In this document: piece by piece, positions 11,201 to 20,100 of the stretch | How positions within the stretch are numbered: the first letter of the stretch is position 1 | Layout of the letters: every line of letters begins with the position of its first letter | Program-made: the position numbers and the translations under genes | Notes under the pieces: model-generated | The model's input: only the letters and a program-made list of their open reading frames with translations | The model's database searches: none | Told to the model about the DNA's origin: nothing | Assembly: GCA_014584395.1 (NCBI GenBank) | Contig: JACTMY010000011.1 | Span: 62,001-126,000, forward strand | Length of the DNA stretch: 64,000 nt | DNA from: Planctomycetota bacterium | GTDB taxonomy: Bacteria > Planctomycetota > Planctomycetia > Gemmatales > HRBIN36 | Direction of reading: 5' to 3'

Positions 11201-13648
11201 CATCTCGTGGAAAAGCGGAAGCGGGATGCACGGATCATCAACATCTATGAAGGCACCAACGAAGTGCAGCGGTTTCTCCTGGTTAAAGAACTCGTCGGCG
11301 ATGTGTTGCCGCGCTGGAAGGAGGCCACCCCAGCCGTCAGTAACGACCCGAGCAGCCAGCGTTTGGTGGACTTGCTGAACGGATTGCGGGATGAATTGAG
11401 CGAAGCAGCGGGTGCTTTCGGCCAGGGACTATGGCAAAACCCCAATTTACAACCCACCGTCTTCTGGCTAGCCGAGGCGTCAGCCTGGCTGTTAGCCGCT
11501 CAAGCCGTGGCGGGTCGCCTGGCTTGGTTGCATGGCTGTTCCCAACCGCTAAATCATCCTCCCTCCACCGAGACGGGACAAAATGCCTTGAGCCGTTGTT
11601 TACATGAAATTCAACTGCGCTTGTCGTGGTTCAGGGCCGAATGGCAGGACGTCAAGCGCGGCTGCTACGCGCCCGTGGTTCGCGCCGCTGATCTCATGTT
11701 CGATGACTTGCAGCATGGCACGGCTCTTGAGGAATTCCACCATCCCAACCGGATTGAGCAACCGCTGCATGTCCTGGTGCTTCTGGAACCGCACTTGGCG
11801 TCGGTACCCCAACCGGCGACCCTTGATGGACGTTTACTGGAAACCTACTGGTCCTTGAGCGAGGCTGATGCCGCCGCCTTGGAAACCGCCCTGCGTTTGC
11901 GCGACGCGGCTCCGAGCCAGGTCCGCCTTACTGCCGCCATGATTGGCGGACAGGGGTTGGTCCCTCTGCTCCGCGAAGTCGCAGCTCGAGGGGTGAAGCC
12001 TGTGCTGCTCCAAGCTCCCAGCGAAGGCGTTTCACCCGTTGCTGCCGCGGAAGCCCTCGCCAAATCCTTGGCCGACCGCCACTGGGATTTGCTCCTTGGA
12101 CCTGCCGACGCCAAGGATCGAGCCGATGGCATGCTGACACCCTTGGCGGCCTGTGCCTTCAAGAAGCCATTTGGCGGGTCTGCCGCTCGCTTGGCTGTCT
12201 GGCACGATCGTGAGACCAGTCAGATCAAGCTGCCGCAGTCTGGGTCCAAACCGTTGATTCGAAATCTGCCTTGCGCGGTTACTTTGGAACCCGGAATCGC
12301 GTTGCGTCCATTCACCACGGATGGATACCTGGAAGGATTGACGATGGCCATTGAACGTTTGCCGTGGCCTCAAGGGGTCGTGGCAACTGATTTGCAATGG
12401 ACAATGGCGCAATCTAAAAGCCCTGCAACCAGCGAAACCTCGATGGCCCAGCGCCTCGATCCTCCTGCCGCCGCGGACTGGCTCACCCAGGCGTTAGGGA
12501 TTCGAGGAGAACGTGCCGACTTGTCTCATCCCATTGAGTTCGCCAAGAAATCCATGTCCGGATTATGCCACATCCGTGATGTGCGCTGTCTGGCCGTGAT
12601 CGCTTGCGACCTGGAAGGCCGTCTTACCCACGCGGGTCTGAGCGCTGCCCGTGCGGCGCTGGCGGCTGATGCATCGACGGCAGTTTTGCTGCTGGCACCA
12701 AATCAGGAATCCGCCCAGGAGAAAGCGATTCAAACCTTGCTGGCGCTGGGTCTGCGCCACCTTCATGTGATGCAACATGCCATGCTAAACGAAGCGGAAG
12801 CCATGCGCTCTCGAGTTCTCTTGGAAGCATGGCCAAGTTTCGAACGGGAACCCTGGTTGATCGTGGCGGAACGCTGGGCGGAGCTGGCCTTGGCACAGCG
12901 CCGTTGGATGGCAGCCAATGCCGTTGCCCTGACTGTGCGGGCCAAGCGATTGACGGTGGGGGCCGAATTCGTTGGCGTCGAAACCAGTCGGCATGCTGGC
13001 AAGCTTCTAGCGCGGGAAAACTGGCCGCGCCAGGATTCGAAACCGCTCTGGCTCACGGTCACGGACGATGTGGAATTGGATTCCAGTGCCGCTGCCCCAT
13101 CGGAAGGTCAAGGCGAACCAGCGGTGTGCATCTGGTCGCCCAACCTGGATCGACTTTTCGGCCAGCAGGACATGGTGCGTCTAATCGAGGAATTGAAAAA
13201 CGCCACCGGGTCGCTTCGGCTCAGCGATGCGGAATTCATCATCGACGTCGGCTACGGCGTCGGCAACCGCGACGGCTACGAAGCCGTCATTGAACCCCTC
13301 GAGAAAACTCTCTTGGGTCTGGGTGTCAAACAGCTTCACGTTGGCGGATCGAGGAAAGTGACCGAAGAATTGCATATCCTCCCCATGGATCGGCAGATTG
13401 GCCAATCCGGCGTGTCGGTTAATCCCAAGATCCTGCTGGCCATCGGCATTAGCGGCGCTCCTCAACATTTGCAATATATTGGACCAAGAGCTCATATCAT
13501 CAGCTTCAATAAAGACCCAGAAGCTCCGATGATGACGCTTAATCAACGACAACCACGGCCCATTGTATTTCCCGTCGTGGGCGACCTTTTCCAAACGGTC
13601 CCGGCTTTTATCCAGGCCCTTAAACACGACTCGAACCACGGGGCATAG
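5291..13648 (+). CDS. Giant fusion: ETF-quinone oxidoreductase / acyl-CoA dehydrogenase x2 / ETF beta-alpha
   Basis: About 2785 residues in one frame without a stop. Residues 1-700 resemble ETF:ubiquinone oxidoreductase (FixC type): an FAD-binding GGGCAG (12-17) and a 4Fe-4S set with Cys646, 670, 673 and 676. Residues about 905-1250 are an acyl-CoA dehydrogenase-like domain (GGTGYSEDD, then RDA) with Ala1231 where the catalytic Glu should be. Residues about 1395-2010 are a second, intact dehydrogenase: TEPSAGSD (1667-), MTGAKMWITNG, and IYEGTNE with Glu1987. Residues about 2155-2370 resemble ETF beta. About 2425-2780 resemble ETF alpha, with GQSG (2704), GISGAPQH and NKDPEAPM (2740). Together these would oxidise acyl-CoA and pass electrons to quinone inside one chain (inference). 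ATG 5291 is preferred for its GAAGGG ribosome site and position just before the FAD motif; the frame is open to TTG 5186. Confidence 0.9.
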   Translation: MSTKPFEVVIVGGGCAGLSAAIGLAKLGVPVAVVEAAVYPGAENWSGCVYFCENLVQPELLGRDGMAQLAWERRLVRRGAMVGNGHGLFGVSFDDPDCFRHCYTVLRPVFDHHLAELAQQQGVVLFNQTTAESFIRDGKRIIGVATQRGPLYGKLVFLAEGDASHLVSREGYERIPLDQKQPKFLHGIKQVMRMPAAALERNFDLKPGEGAAYEIILRNAKLHGRSLHLNMGGFIYTNHSSLSMGLVLPAEHLHDHFAGDPHLLLEWFEHLPDLRSWFRDGERDVFGAKLIRGGGPREFPQMVDHGLAIGGAATGLGVDFPYPNYTGPATRMGLELVRAVRRIRELKGSYSASELHEHYLTPLKKTRYWRDAEFLRDWPGYVESTKFFFDQQVDLILGAVQTLTAKDATEHDKLTQAARWLSMDGFADEAHSSISADLKHLEQALPIKKVFQRPPWPLLLVEGWLHLVGQLTGLKKADTARGQVRYHISFQGDDTVGKQLPAAVQILMDRFKPGLAMAAWEIYGNDDTPLPQKINRSLQKLTRHLPWDALFRLGWKVLPTFWKVMKERWSLTNRTSQRSAASENTGVDALVQPDLTPWVASAHQKWEDRLGKLGYFPDRRSHIHVLWPWQLTDKGKVTEAGLWHVCPAHVYEARTNPLGQLQIVVNHENCIKCETCWRTSDLVDWGRDGLHRFIYAVQTPAAVKLIAARESQDYQEPRLPEAELNGFIASPPNPDPIMGGHPHDAMPRGGKVSSLIDALDQQLTHFAASLGAEPRTIDTARADYLHRLAKWLHHTAVRLRHAFEDADGLQVSINSQEPPSKWMDWLSDLVQHMEQMQTRIKEKRFAWAASECRHVQQHHLHHLKAHIRGSTSDATAHASTSGSEFNEVVIRIRRRAQTALLPWKERLDEVWGPYLWRELDLGHPLTPPQNDALAESLGLIPPIDTLNLEESLHPAIRKEILAELGRRDPSLGYRLAHQLWVRDAIALFGGSSLQMTFESLQQRRQWSALIMVEDAATGANPLRGEALMLPLVDAYLICVGDRLYWQTREELGDRLQPLSGLGLRGTPLCRIDLDGISLPSEHVSVDAKTLQTVARLLQQTDLLALGLGMAEQLTLRCTQHAASRVQFPGLFHDERSRDTIGKFGAVKKMLAEMGAHRFMIETLCYRLSPRNWHAATQHRLTLAKAIAALCLGTAPGSLSYNAGQIFGGTGYSEDDILSKYYRDAAAWRFLACDSHRAMFDHGRNLQNASLVEHEPELTRSIQGDPFIESAWREIDKEAERLTAALDQDLAAFPELAGWIDAALYTSKLWLARLHDELLAGSDAEMTWAFWQVWWSRTQRWLNAQWLEVETNQRQVQAFTTANGYQAITDYRQFLSKPMKVLAKASSSTDPNDPAAKKALAYNTGDYLISPLDPRLPRYTPEMIETDKTLSATDQRFHELIVQHFGSVREGLCFERYIEAKHLPDDADLDFCRQHGFFRMPIAPQLGGEGKLKAEYYSLVMQMNQYADATMSLLIQANSSIGTSPILFAREKDLPKAKKDLAPFVKDEAFHAQVILLLDALEQRIAQGDVAGAQNTFKELQGKIDPCLKSSTLKPCLQAFSEVWKQVSRAVPVGDLKKAGKAKSLAAAWKQGLSTAQELDAELDLRLKACDLALRWISSGQISAFALTEPSAGSDTARVATRAKLVSVPVEADRDGVMTFQLPDGGGQRVILDAAHLIFQPHGVFYRYREGAEPAKICFDEYDYETDDPRRQRYYLHGERKVYFSDAAFLRRRNGQTWYDYWEMTGAKMWITNGRMSGIMSLYAKTSQGVTGFVVDRHAEGFIVGKDEAKMGQNGSPTNEIALQAVRVPRENVLGLEGRGQVNALETLNVGRAGLAMTSVSQMRTLILLGQEHLERHPGSTDHAAWHLNRVREETWIAESLAFMVIGQFEHPTTQSVRMESAIAKMLVSELLHSSIEHTEVILGLASQSQQHLVEKRKRDARIINIYEGTNEVQRFLLVKELVGDVLPRWKEATPAVSNDPSSQRLVDLLNGLRDELSEAAGAFGQGLWQNPNLQPTVFWLAEASAWLLAAQAVAGRLAWLHGCSQPLNHPPSTETGQNALSRCLHEIQLRLSWFRAEWQDVKRGCYAPVVRAADLMFDDLQHGTALEEFHHPNRIEQPLHVLVLLEPHLASVPQPATLDGRLLETYWSLSEADAAALETALRLRDAAPSQVRLTAAMIGGQGLVPLLREVAARGVKPVLLQAPSEGVSPVAAAEALAKSLADRHWDLLLGPADAKDRADGMLTPLAACAFKKPFGGSAARLAVWHDRETSQIKLPQSGSKPLIRNLPCAVTLEPGIALRPFTTDGYLEGLTMAIERLPWPQGVVATDLQWTMAQSKSPATSETSMAQRLDPPAAADWLTQALGIRGERADLSHPIEFAKKSMSGLCHIRDVRCLAVIACDLEGRLTHAGLSAARAALAADASTAVLLLAPNQESAQEKAIQTLLALGLRHLHVMQHAMLNEAEAMRSRVLLEAWPSFEREPWLIVAERWAELALAQRRWMAANAVALTVRAKRLTVGAEFVGVETSRHAGKLLARENWPRQDSKPLWLTVTDDVELDSSAAAPSEGQGEPAVCIWSPNLDRLFGQQDMVRLIEELKNATGSLRLSDAEFIIDVGYGVGNRDGYEAVIEPLEKTLLGLGVKQLHVGGSRKVTEELHILPMDRQIGQSGVSVNPKILLAIGISGAPQHLQYIGPRAHIISFNKDPEAPMMTLNQRQPRPIVFPVVGDLFQTVPAFIQALKHDSNHGA

Positions 13649-13765
13649 ATTAAACCAGACCAACGTACTGCCTTCAACCGTTGCCGCTTGGAGAATAAAC
13701 CATCCGAGCGCAGCCGACAGTGGCTCGATCGGCCAATCGGATTACTGCCATGAGGGCTTATTTCC

Positions 13766-14245
13766 ATGGACGAGTTCAATCAGATGAACGAACCTCTAGC
13801 CAAAAAGACCGGATGCCTTTATTGGCAGGTCATGACGCTCGGATTCGTCGCGATTTTTGTGATCACGGGGCTTTGGTGGGTTCGCTGGCCGAGCAACACC
13901 GTAAATCGTTTCTTGGAACTGCTGGCGGAAGGACGCATCAATGAAGCAAGGGGATTATTAGAAGACAACTCTGCCATCGCTCTCGAAGGCGATAAGCTGA
14001 TGGTTCAATCCTCGGATGGCGAAAAGGCCTGGCTCGATGCGGATCAATGCCCCACGCATTGCGCGCCGGGCTTCATGACGCACGATTCAGGCCGCGAAGG
14101 CTTCGGTGATTATTTGCTTAGCCAGTGGCGTTGCCAACTCCACAGTTCCACGCCCGCCGTGCGGACGGGTCAGAAAAGAGGCATTGTCATCCATTGCATT
14201 GTCGTGAGAGGCAAGATCACTCTCTTTCGGCTTGAAAACAAGTAA
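13766..14245 (+). CDS. Small membrane-anchored protein of unknown function
   Basis: 159 residues, not recognised. One N-terminal membrane segment (about residues 24-41, VMTLGFVAIFVITGLWW) leaves the rest outside the cytoplasm. The outer part begins with a short helical stretch (NTVNRFLELLAEGRINEARGLLE) like the start of small ligand-binding folds in which a protein builds up a pocket, followed by Cys-containing beta-like sequence. A GAGGG sequence about 10 bases upstream supports ATG 13766. It follows the giant fusion gene by 117 bases on the same strand and may share its transcript. Confidence 0.65.
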   Translation: MDEFNQMNEPLAKKTGCLYWQVMTLGFVAIFVITGLWWVRWPSNTVNRFLELLAEGRINEARGLLEDNSAIALEGDKLMVQSSDGEKAWLDADQCPTHCAPGFMTHDSGREGFGDYLLSQWRCQLHSSTPAVRTGQKRGIVIHCIVVRGKITLFRLENK

Positions 14246-14451
14246 ATAGACTTCTTGGACATGGCAATGTTTGCAAGCCCGATCCTATTGGGCCATCGCC
14301 AAATCGACCTAGCCAAATCACACTTCGCTTTCTAGACTGTTAAGACATTCCGCGCGCCGCATAGAGGCCTGATTGGCGCAACGGATAACTCAGCCCATCA
14401 ATTGGGTTCTGCACTACCTCGGATCTTTCGTTGAGAAGGTGTTTTGACGAC

Positions 14452-14763
14452 ATGTATGCCATTTTTCAAGAAGGTTCTCACCAGTACCGCGTCAGTGAAG
14501 GCGAAATGGTCACCCTCGATCTCCATGAAGGGGAGCCTGGCACGAAACTGGAATTTCCCAACGTTTTGCTGTTGCAATCCAACGCCGGCACCAAGATCGG
14601 TCAGCCATACGTGGCTGGCGCTAAAGTCCTGGCGACGATCACGGAGCACCCTTCGGACAAGGTGGTCGTGCAAAAGTTTCGCCGCCGCAAGCGCTACGTC
14701 CGCCGCAAAGGACATCGTCAACATTACACCAATGTCGTGATCGACCGGATAGTTGAAGCCTGA
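14452..14763 (+). CDS. rplU: 50S ribosomal protein L21
   Basis: 103-residue large-subunit protein that binds 23S rRNA. The L21 signature is plain: MYAIFQEGSHQYRVSEGE at the start, KVLATI in the middle, and the basic segment KFRRRKRYVRRKGHRQHYT near residue 80. ATG 14452 is chosen over the in-frame TTG 14431 because it gives the exact L21 length and has a GAGAAGG site upstream. The usual partner rpmA (L27) is not the next gene; a secreted toroid protein follows after about 80 bases. The preceding 206 bases carry no gene I can recognise and presumably hold its promoter. Confidence 0.97.
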   Translation: MYAIFQEGSHQYRVSEGEMVTLDLHEGEPGTKLEFPNVLLLQSNAGTKIGQPYVAGAKVLATITEHPSDKVVVQKFRRRKRYVRRKGHRQHYTNVVIDRIVEA

Positions 14764-14844
14764 GAAAACGACCAGCGTCTGAACGGATTCAGAGAAGCAT
14801 GGCATCACCCCGTTGCCGCTACTTCCATCGAGGGAGGGAACCCC

Positions 14845-16086
14845 ATGTCGTCTGCGCGAATTCGCTGCATCCTTTCGGTCACCGTGCTTCTCAGCGTCTC
14901 ATGGGCCGCAGCCGAACCGCCGGCCGCGCCTCCGCAAGAAACACCTCGACCTACTCAGACTCTGCCATCCGATGAACTGCCTGATTTCACGGGCTGGCAT
15001 CCGCTCCATCGCACCGCTTATCTTTCGGCCCGACGCGGCGCCGCCTGGCTGTGGCAAACCCACCGCCCGGACGGTCTCTTTCAGACGGGCTTCAATCCCG
15101 CGAACAACCTCACCCTGGATGACGACCATTTTCTGCATCAGGCCGCGGCCGCGGCGGCCCTGGCTCGGTCCGCCTCCGTCTTGAATCATCCGCCCTTTGC
15201 CGTCCGCGCCAAACAAACGATGTTGTCGCTGTTAAGCCAAACCAAAACCGACGAGAAAGACCCCTCGGTGCGCTGGACGATGATGCCTCACGCCAGCGTT
15301 AATCGCGTGGCCAGTGCAAGCTTGCTGATCCAAGCCATTAGCGAGTTGCCTGATCCCGGCAGCGATCTGCTTGAGCAAATGGACCAATTGGCAGGTTTTC
15401 TCAAACAACAATGGCAAGCCGATGGCTCCATCCAGGTCAATGATGCGTCTTTGCAGGCCATGGCCTATCATGGCTGGGCCGTGAACGCTTTGATGATGAG
15501 CCACGCCATTCGACCAGCGGCATGGAAACTCGACACCGTTCGACAAGCTGCCAACTATTACCGCTCCTGGTTCGCCGCGCAAAAGCACCCCGCTCCGCTG
15601 CCCGGCCTGATCGCCGGTTTTGCTTTGGCGTATCGACAGACCAAGGACAAGGCATTCGCCGAAACGGCACTGGAAATGGCGGATTTCCTCGCTCGGCTCC
15701 AGTATCCTGCCACTTTCCAACCGGTGCTCTGGCAAGGGGGATTCGCCACTTGGCGGGAGGGGCAAACCTTGCCGGAATGCCCAACGGTCATGGACGCCTG
15801 TATGTTGGAAGGCTTGATCCATGCCGCGAATGTGTGCAAGGAAACAGGCGACTTGTCTCGCCACGAACGCTTCAACCAGGCTTTGGATCGCGGCATGACC
15901 TTCTTGATGACGCTGCAATTCACCCAAGCCAATACGACTCACTATGCCGATTGGTATCGGGTTCGAATTACCGGCGCCTTTCAAACCTCCCCGCAAAATG
16001 GCGCCGTGTACATGCTCAATACACCGCAAGCCACGCGCGCATTACTGGCTTATGTCCAAGCCCAGACAGCCAAGCCACAAAAGTAA
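14845..16086 (+). CDS. Secreted alpha/alpha-toroid protein
   Basis: 413 residues with an N-terminal signal peptide (hydrophobic core ILSVTVLLSVSWAAA, cleavage near residue 23) and a Pro-rich linker. The mature part shows repeated helical hairpins (RGAAWLWQTHRPDGLFQ, QMDQLAGFLKQQW, EMADFLARLQY), as in the alpha/alpha-barrel folds of squalene cyclase-like or glycan-active enzymes. I cannot identify a catalytic motif, so the activity is unknown. GAGGGAGG eight bases before ATG 14845 is a strong ribosome site. A second toroid-type secreted protein lies at 32664-33818. Confidence 0.7.
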   Translation: MSSARIRCILSVTVLLSVSWAAAEPPAAPPQETPRPTQTLPSDELPDFTGWHPLHRTAYLSARRGAAWLWQTHRPDGLFQTGFNPANNLTLDDDHFLHQAAAAAALARSASVLNHPPFAVRAKQTMLSLLSQTKTDEKDPSVRWTMMPHASVNRVASASLLIQAISELPDPGSDLLEQMDQLAGFLKQQWQADGSIQVNDASLQAMAYHGWAVNALMMSHAIRPAAWKLDTVRQAANYYRSWFAAQKHPAPLPGLIAGFALAYRQTKDKAFAETALEMADFLARLQYPATFQPVLWQGGFATWREGQTLPECPTVMDACMLEGLIHAANVCKETGDLSRHERFNQALDRGMTFLMTLQFTQANTTHYADWYRVRITGAFQTSPQNGAVYMLNTPQATRALLAYVQAQTAKPQK

Positions 16087-16133
16087 TAGCCATTCGAATG
16101 GATTGATGACTTCATGAATCACCAATCACTTGG

Positions 16134-16159
16134 CCGACGGCATGCTCCGCTGCCGTCGG
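16134..16159 (+). terminator. GC-rich hairpin after toroid gene, possible terminator
   Basis: Perfect 9-base arms CCGACGGCA and TGCCGTCGG around an 8-base loop, 47 bases after the stop at 16086. There is no following T-run, so intrinsic termination is uncertain. Confidence 0.35.
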
Positions 16160-16332
16160 TCGCGCATTAGGATGCTATTGCAACGATGGCCATTCCACGG
16201 CACGTTCGACGCCGGGACCATGATTCTTGATTACATCGCAAAAACACTTGGACTTAATCGAACAAGAGTTTAGGATAGACTATCACCACCCGCTACCCCT
16301 GCCCGCGACCCCGCCTGGGAGTGACGAGATTC

Positions 16333-17019
16333 ATGAAACGTCAATATCGTGCATGGCTATTCTGTTTCTTGATCGTTCCTTGTCTTGCCTGGCAGGAGCC
16401 GTCACGACAAGTTGAAGAGGGCTTTGTCCCTCTCTTCAACGGGGAAAACCTCGAAGGTTGGACGGTTGGATCGGGCGGTAAAAAAAAGGTCTGGGGTGCG
16501 GAAAAGGGCATCCTTTTCGTCAATGGCAGCGGCGGCGGATGGCTCTTCACGGACAAGGAATATGCCAATTTCGATCTGCGGCTGGAGTTCAAGCTGCCTG
16601 AAATGGGCAACAGCGGCGTGGCCCTGCGTTCACCCAACCGAGGCGACCCAGCCTACGCCGGCATGGAAATTCAAATCCTGGACGACCGCAACTACAAGAA
16701 AAACTACGCCGGGCTTAGACCCACGCAGCTTACGGGAGCCATCTATGACATTACCTCCCCGCGCGAGGACGCCACCAAGCCCCATGGCGAATGGAATCAC
16801 TATCGCATTGTTGCCCATGGATCGCAGATCAAGGTCGAGCTTAACGGCGTGATCATCGTGGAAGAGGATTTGGCAAAGATCGTGGAGCAACTCAAGACCA
16901 GCGACGAGAAGAAACTCCGCGCCCATCCTGGCCTGACGCGCGAGAAGGGCTACATCGGGCTGCAAAGCCATGATGGCCGAGTCGAATTCCGGCATCTCCG
17001 CATCAAGGAGTTGGATTAA
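16333..17019 (+). CDS. Secreted DUF1080 (3-keto-disaccharide hydrolase) domain protein
   Basis: 228 residues from ATG 16333, which begins a signal peptide (MKRQYRAWLFCFLIVPCLAW). The mature protein matches DUF1080, a concanavalin-like beta-sandwich family; some members hydrolyse 3-keto-glycosides. Visible motifs are GFVPLFNGENLEGWTV near residue 36, GGGWLFTDKEYANFDLRLEFK, NSGVALRS, YAGMEIQILDD, and GYIGLQSHDGRVEFRHLRIKE at the end. The in-frame GTG 16321 is less likely because it adds four residues before the signal peptide. The neighbouring PVC-type cytochrome protein is a common companion of this family in planctomycetes, suggesting polysaccharide-derived sugar oxidation in the periplasm (inference). 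Confidence 0.88.
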   Translation: MKRQYRAWLFCFLIVPCLAWQEPSRQVEEGFVPLFNGENLEGWTVGSGGKKKVWGAEKGILFVNGSGGGWLFTDKEYANFDLRLEFKLPEMGNSGVALRSPNRGDPAYAGMEIQILDDRNYKKNYAGLRPTQLTGAIYDITSPREDATKPHGEWNHYRIVAHGSQIKVELNGVIIVEEDLAKIVEQLKTSDEKKLRAHPGLTREKGYIGLQSHDGRVEFRHLRIKELD

Positions 17020-17124
17020 CTCCGAAGCCATTAAACCATTTCCTTTTGTCAATCGAACCAGGGACTGTTCCGCCCCATGACTAAATGGTTTTCACCTGTT
17101 TCCACATCGAGGAATCCAGCAACC

Positions 17125-20100
17125 ATGTTGCGTTATCTTGGCTTGTGTTTCATCTTTGCATCGTTTGGCTTGGGCAGTTTGGCATCGGAAGACGTCCCAA
17201 AGGCAGACGTTTTCCCCACGGGTCAAGAAACCGTCGCGCGTTTTACTTTGCCGCCAGGCTTCTACGCCACCTGTTTCGCCCATGAACCGGAGGTCCGCAA
17301 ACCGATTGCCATCGACTTTGATGAACGCGGCCGGGTGTGGGTCCTGGAATGTTATGCCTATCCCCACAAGCAGCCGCCGGGTCAAGGCCGCGATCGCATT
17401 CGGGTTTACGAGGATACGGATGGCGATGGCGTGGCCGATAAGATTTTCACTTTCGCCGAGGGACTGAACCTGGCCACGGGCATGGCCCTGGGACACGGAG
17501 GCGTCTTTGTGGGCGAACCTCCGGAATTGGTTTTCCTCCGCGACACCAATGGCGACGGCGTCGCCGATCAGCGGGTCGTGTTGCTGGATGGCTGGGGTTA
17601 TCAAGATACCCATGAAACACTCAACAGCTTTATCTGGGGTCCGGATGGTTGGTTGTATGGTTGTCATGGCGTCTTTACTCATTCTGCCGTTGGCAAACCA
17701 GGGACACCGCCGGAACAGCGCGTGCGCCTCAACGCCGCCATCTGGCGCTTCCATCCCCGCACTCAGGCCTTTGAAGTCTTTGCCGAGGGCACGAGCAATC
17801 CTTGGGGATTCGATTTCGATGAAAATGGCTCAGGTTTCCTGGCGTGCTGCGTTATCCCGCATTTGTTCCACATTTATCACGGCGGTCATTACGTCCGCCA
17901 AGCCGGTCAAAACTTCAATCCCTTCAACTATGGCGAAATCCCCTGGATTTGCGAGGATTTACATTATTTCGGCCCCAATCCCCACTTTGGCAACCGCGAC
18001 CCGCGCAGCCTTAAATTCGGCGGCGGGCACGCCCATGCCGGTTGCTTGATATACCAGGGAGGCTCTTTCCCTCAGGAATGGCATGGCCGGGTTTACATGA
18101 ACAATATCCATGGCGGCCGGATCAATACGGATAGTCTGCGCAAAAATGGTTCGACCTACATCGGCAACTACAAAGGCGACTTGTTGGTTGCCAATGATCC
18201 CAACTTCCGCGTCGTGCAACTCCGGACAGGCCCAGATGGCTCCATCTTCATGATCGATTGGTACGATCCCCAGATTTGCCATAACACCAACAGTGCCATC
18301 TGGAATCGCAATTACGGCCGCATCTACAAAATTGGCTTTCGAGCCGATGGAGCCTCAAAGGACGCTGCAACCCAACAGCCCATGGATCTGAGTCAAAAAA
18401 ACTCCGCGGAGTTGGTGGAACTCCTTGCCCATAACAACAGTTGGATGTGGCGCAAGGCCCTGCTTATCTTGGGCGAGCGCAAGGAGTCCGCCGTCATCCC
18501 CGCCCTCAAGCAGTTGGCCACGTCGGCCAAGGATTATCGCCATCGGCTTCGAGCGCTCTGGGCCTTGCTCAACATGGAGGCTTGCGAGGAGTCTTTCGCC
18601 GTCGAATTGCTTCGTGCTGAGGAGCCTTGGGTCCGCTTTTGGGCGCTGCACGCGCTGGCCCATCAACCCGCGGCTTGGCGGCCAGCCACCCAGCGGGCAC
18701 TGCTGCAATGGGTTCAACATGAATCCCATCCCGACGTGCTCCGCGGCCTGTTGTCCTTAGTACAATACCGGGCAGCAAATTATCCCGCGGCTCTTAAAGA
18801 TATCCTGACGGTCGTGGGCCGCCGAGATGCGTTGGGCGACGATCCGGTCCTGCCTTTCATGTATTGGTTCGCTTACGAAGCGCTAGCCCGGGCCACAAAG
18901 GACGCGGCAACGCCGTTCCCAGACCTGTTAACCGAAGCCGAACAATCCCAAGGCCGCTCCTTTCTGCAAAATTGGATCCTTCCGCGAGCCATTCGGCGCA
19001 AGGCAACCCTGGCCAACGAAGTCGAATTGAACAGCCTCCTGCTTCAGATCGGCCAGGTGAAGCATGAACGTTCCGCCGTGGTCTGTCTGCAAGGATTGCA
19101 ACAAGCCTTGGATGGCCGACGGCTGGACATGCCGGCGGCATGGCAGGTAATGCGGGACGATTTTGGAAAGCGTTGGCCTCAAGCTCATGAATTGACTCGA
19201 CTGCAACGCCGTGTCGGCATTCACTTTGGCGATCAAGATTCCGTTGCCGACATGGAGAAGGAAGTTCACGATGCCAAGCTTCCGGTGCCGCGCCGACTGG
19301 AGGCGTTGCGGTCGTTGCTGCTGGCGCGCATGCCGACGTCCCTTGATCCGGTCATGCGTTTGACCCTCCAACAAAGCCCCCGCGAACTGCGGCTCGAAGC
19401 CTTGCGTGGACTTGCCGTTTTCGATTCCGATGAGATCGCTCCGGCCATCCTCAAAGCCTGGTTGGATTTGCCTCAAGAACTCAAGAAGGAAGCGGTGGTT
19501 TTACTGACGGGCAGGAAATCGTGGGCCGGCGCGTTGCTCGATGCCGTCAAAACCAAAGCCATCGATCCCAAGGAGATCACGGAAAACGATATCAAACGCA
19601 TCCTGGCGCATCGGGATCAGGCGTTGTCGCAACAGGTCGAACAAAGTTGGGGCAAGCTCCGCGAGCGGACGCCGGAGCATATCGAACAACAGTTGGCCAA
19701 GTACCGCGCTCAATTACATGACATGCCGGGAGATCGCCGCGCTGGCCGAGCCATCTTTGAGAAAAGCTGCATGGTCTGCCATAAGCTGTTTGGCGAGGGG
19801 CACACGGTCGGTCCCGAGTTGACCGGTTCCAATCGCCGCGATCCGGAATACATCTTGGCCAAAATCATCGATCCGAATCGCGTGGTCGGCAAGGATTACT
19901 ACGCCGTCACCATTTTAGACACCACAGGGCGCATTCACACGGGATTGCTTGCCGAGGATAGTCCCCAAAGGATCGTGCTGAAGGGGGAAAACGACAAGTT
20001 GACCACGATCCCCCGTTCGGACATCGATGAAATGAAGATCAGCGAAAAAACGCTGATGCCTGAGGGGATTCCAAACAACCTCAATGATCAAGAATTTCGT

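Noticed and set aside
14345-14430. Possible tRNA-like stretch ahead of rplU
   Set aside because: No cloverleaf, no GGTTCGA-type T-loop and no CCA end could be made out.
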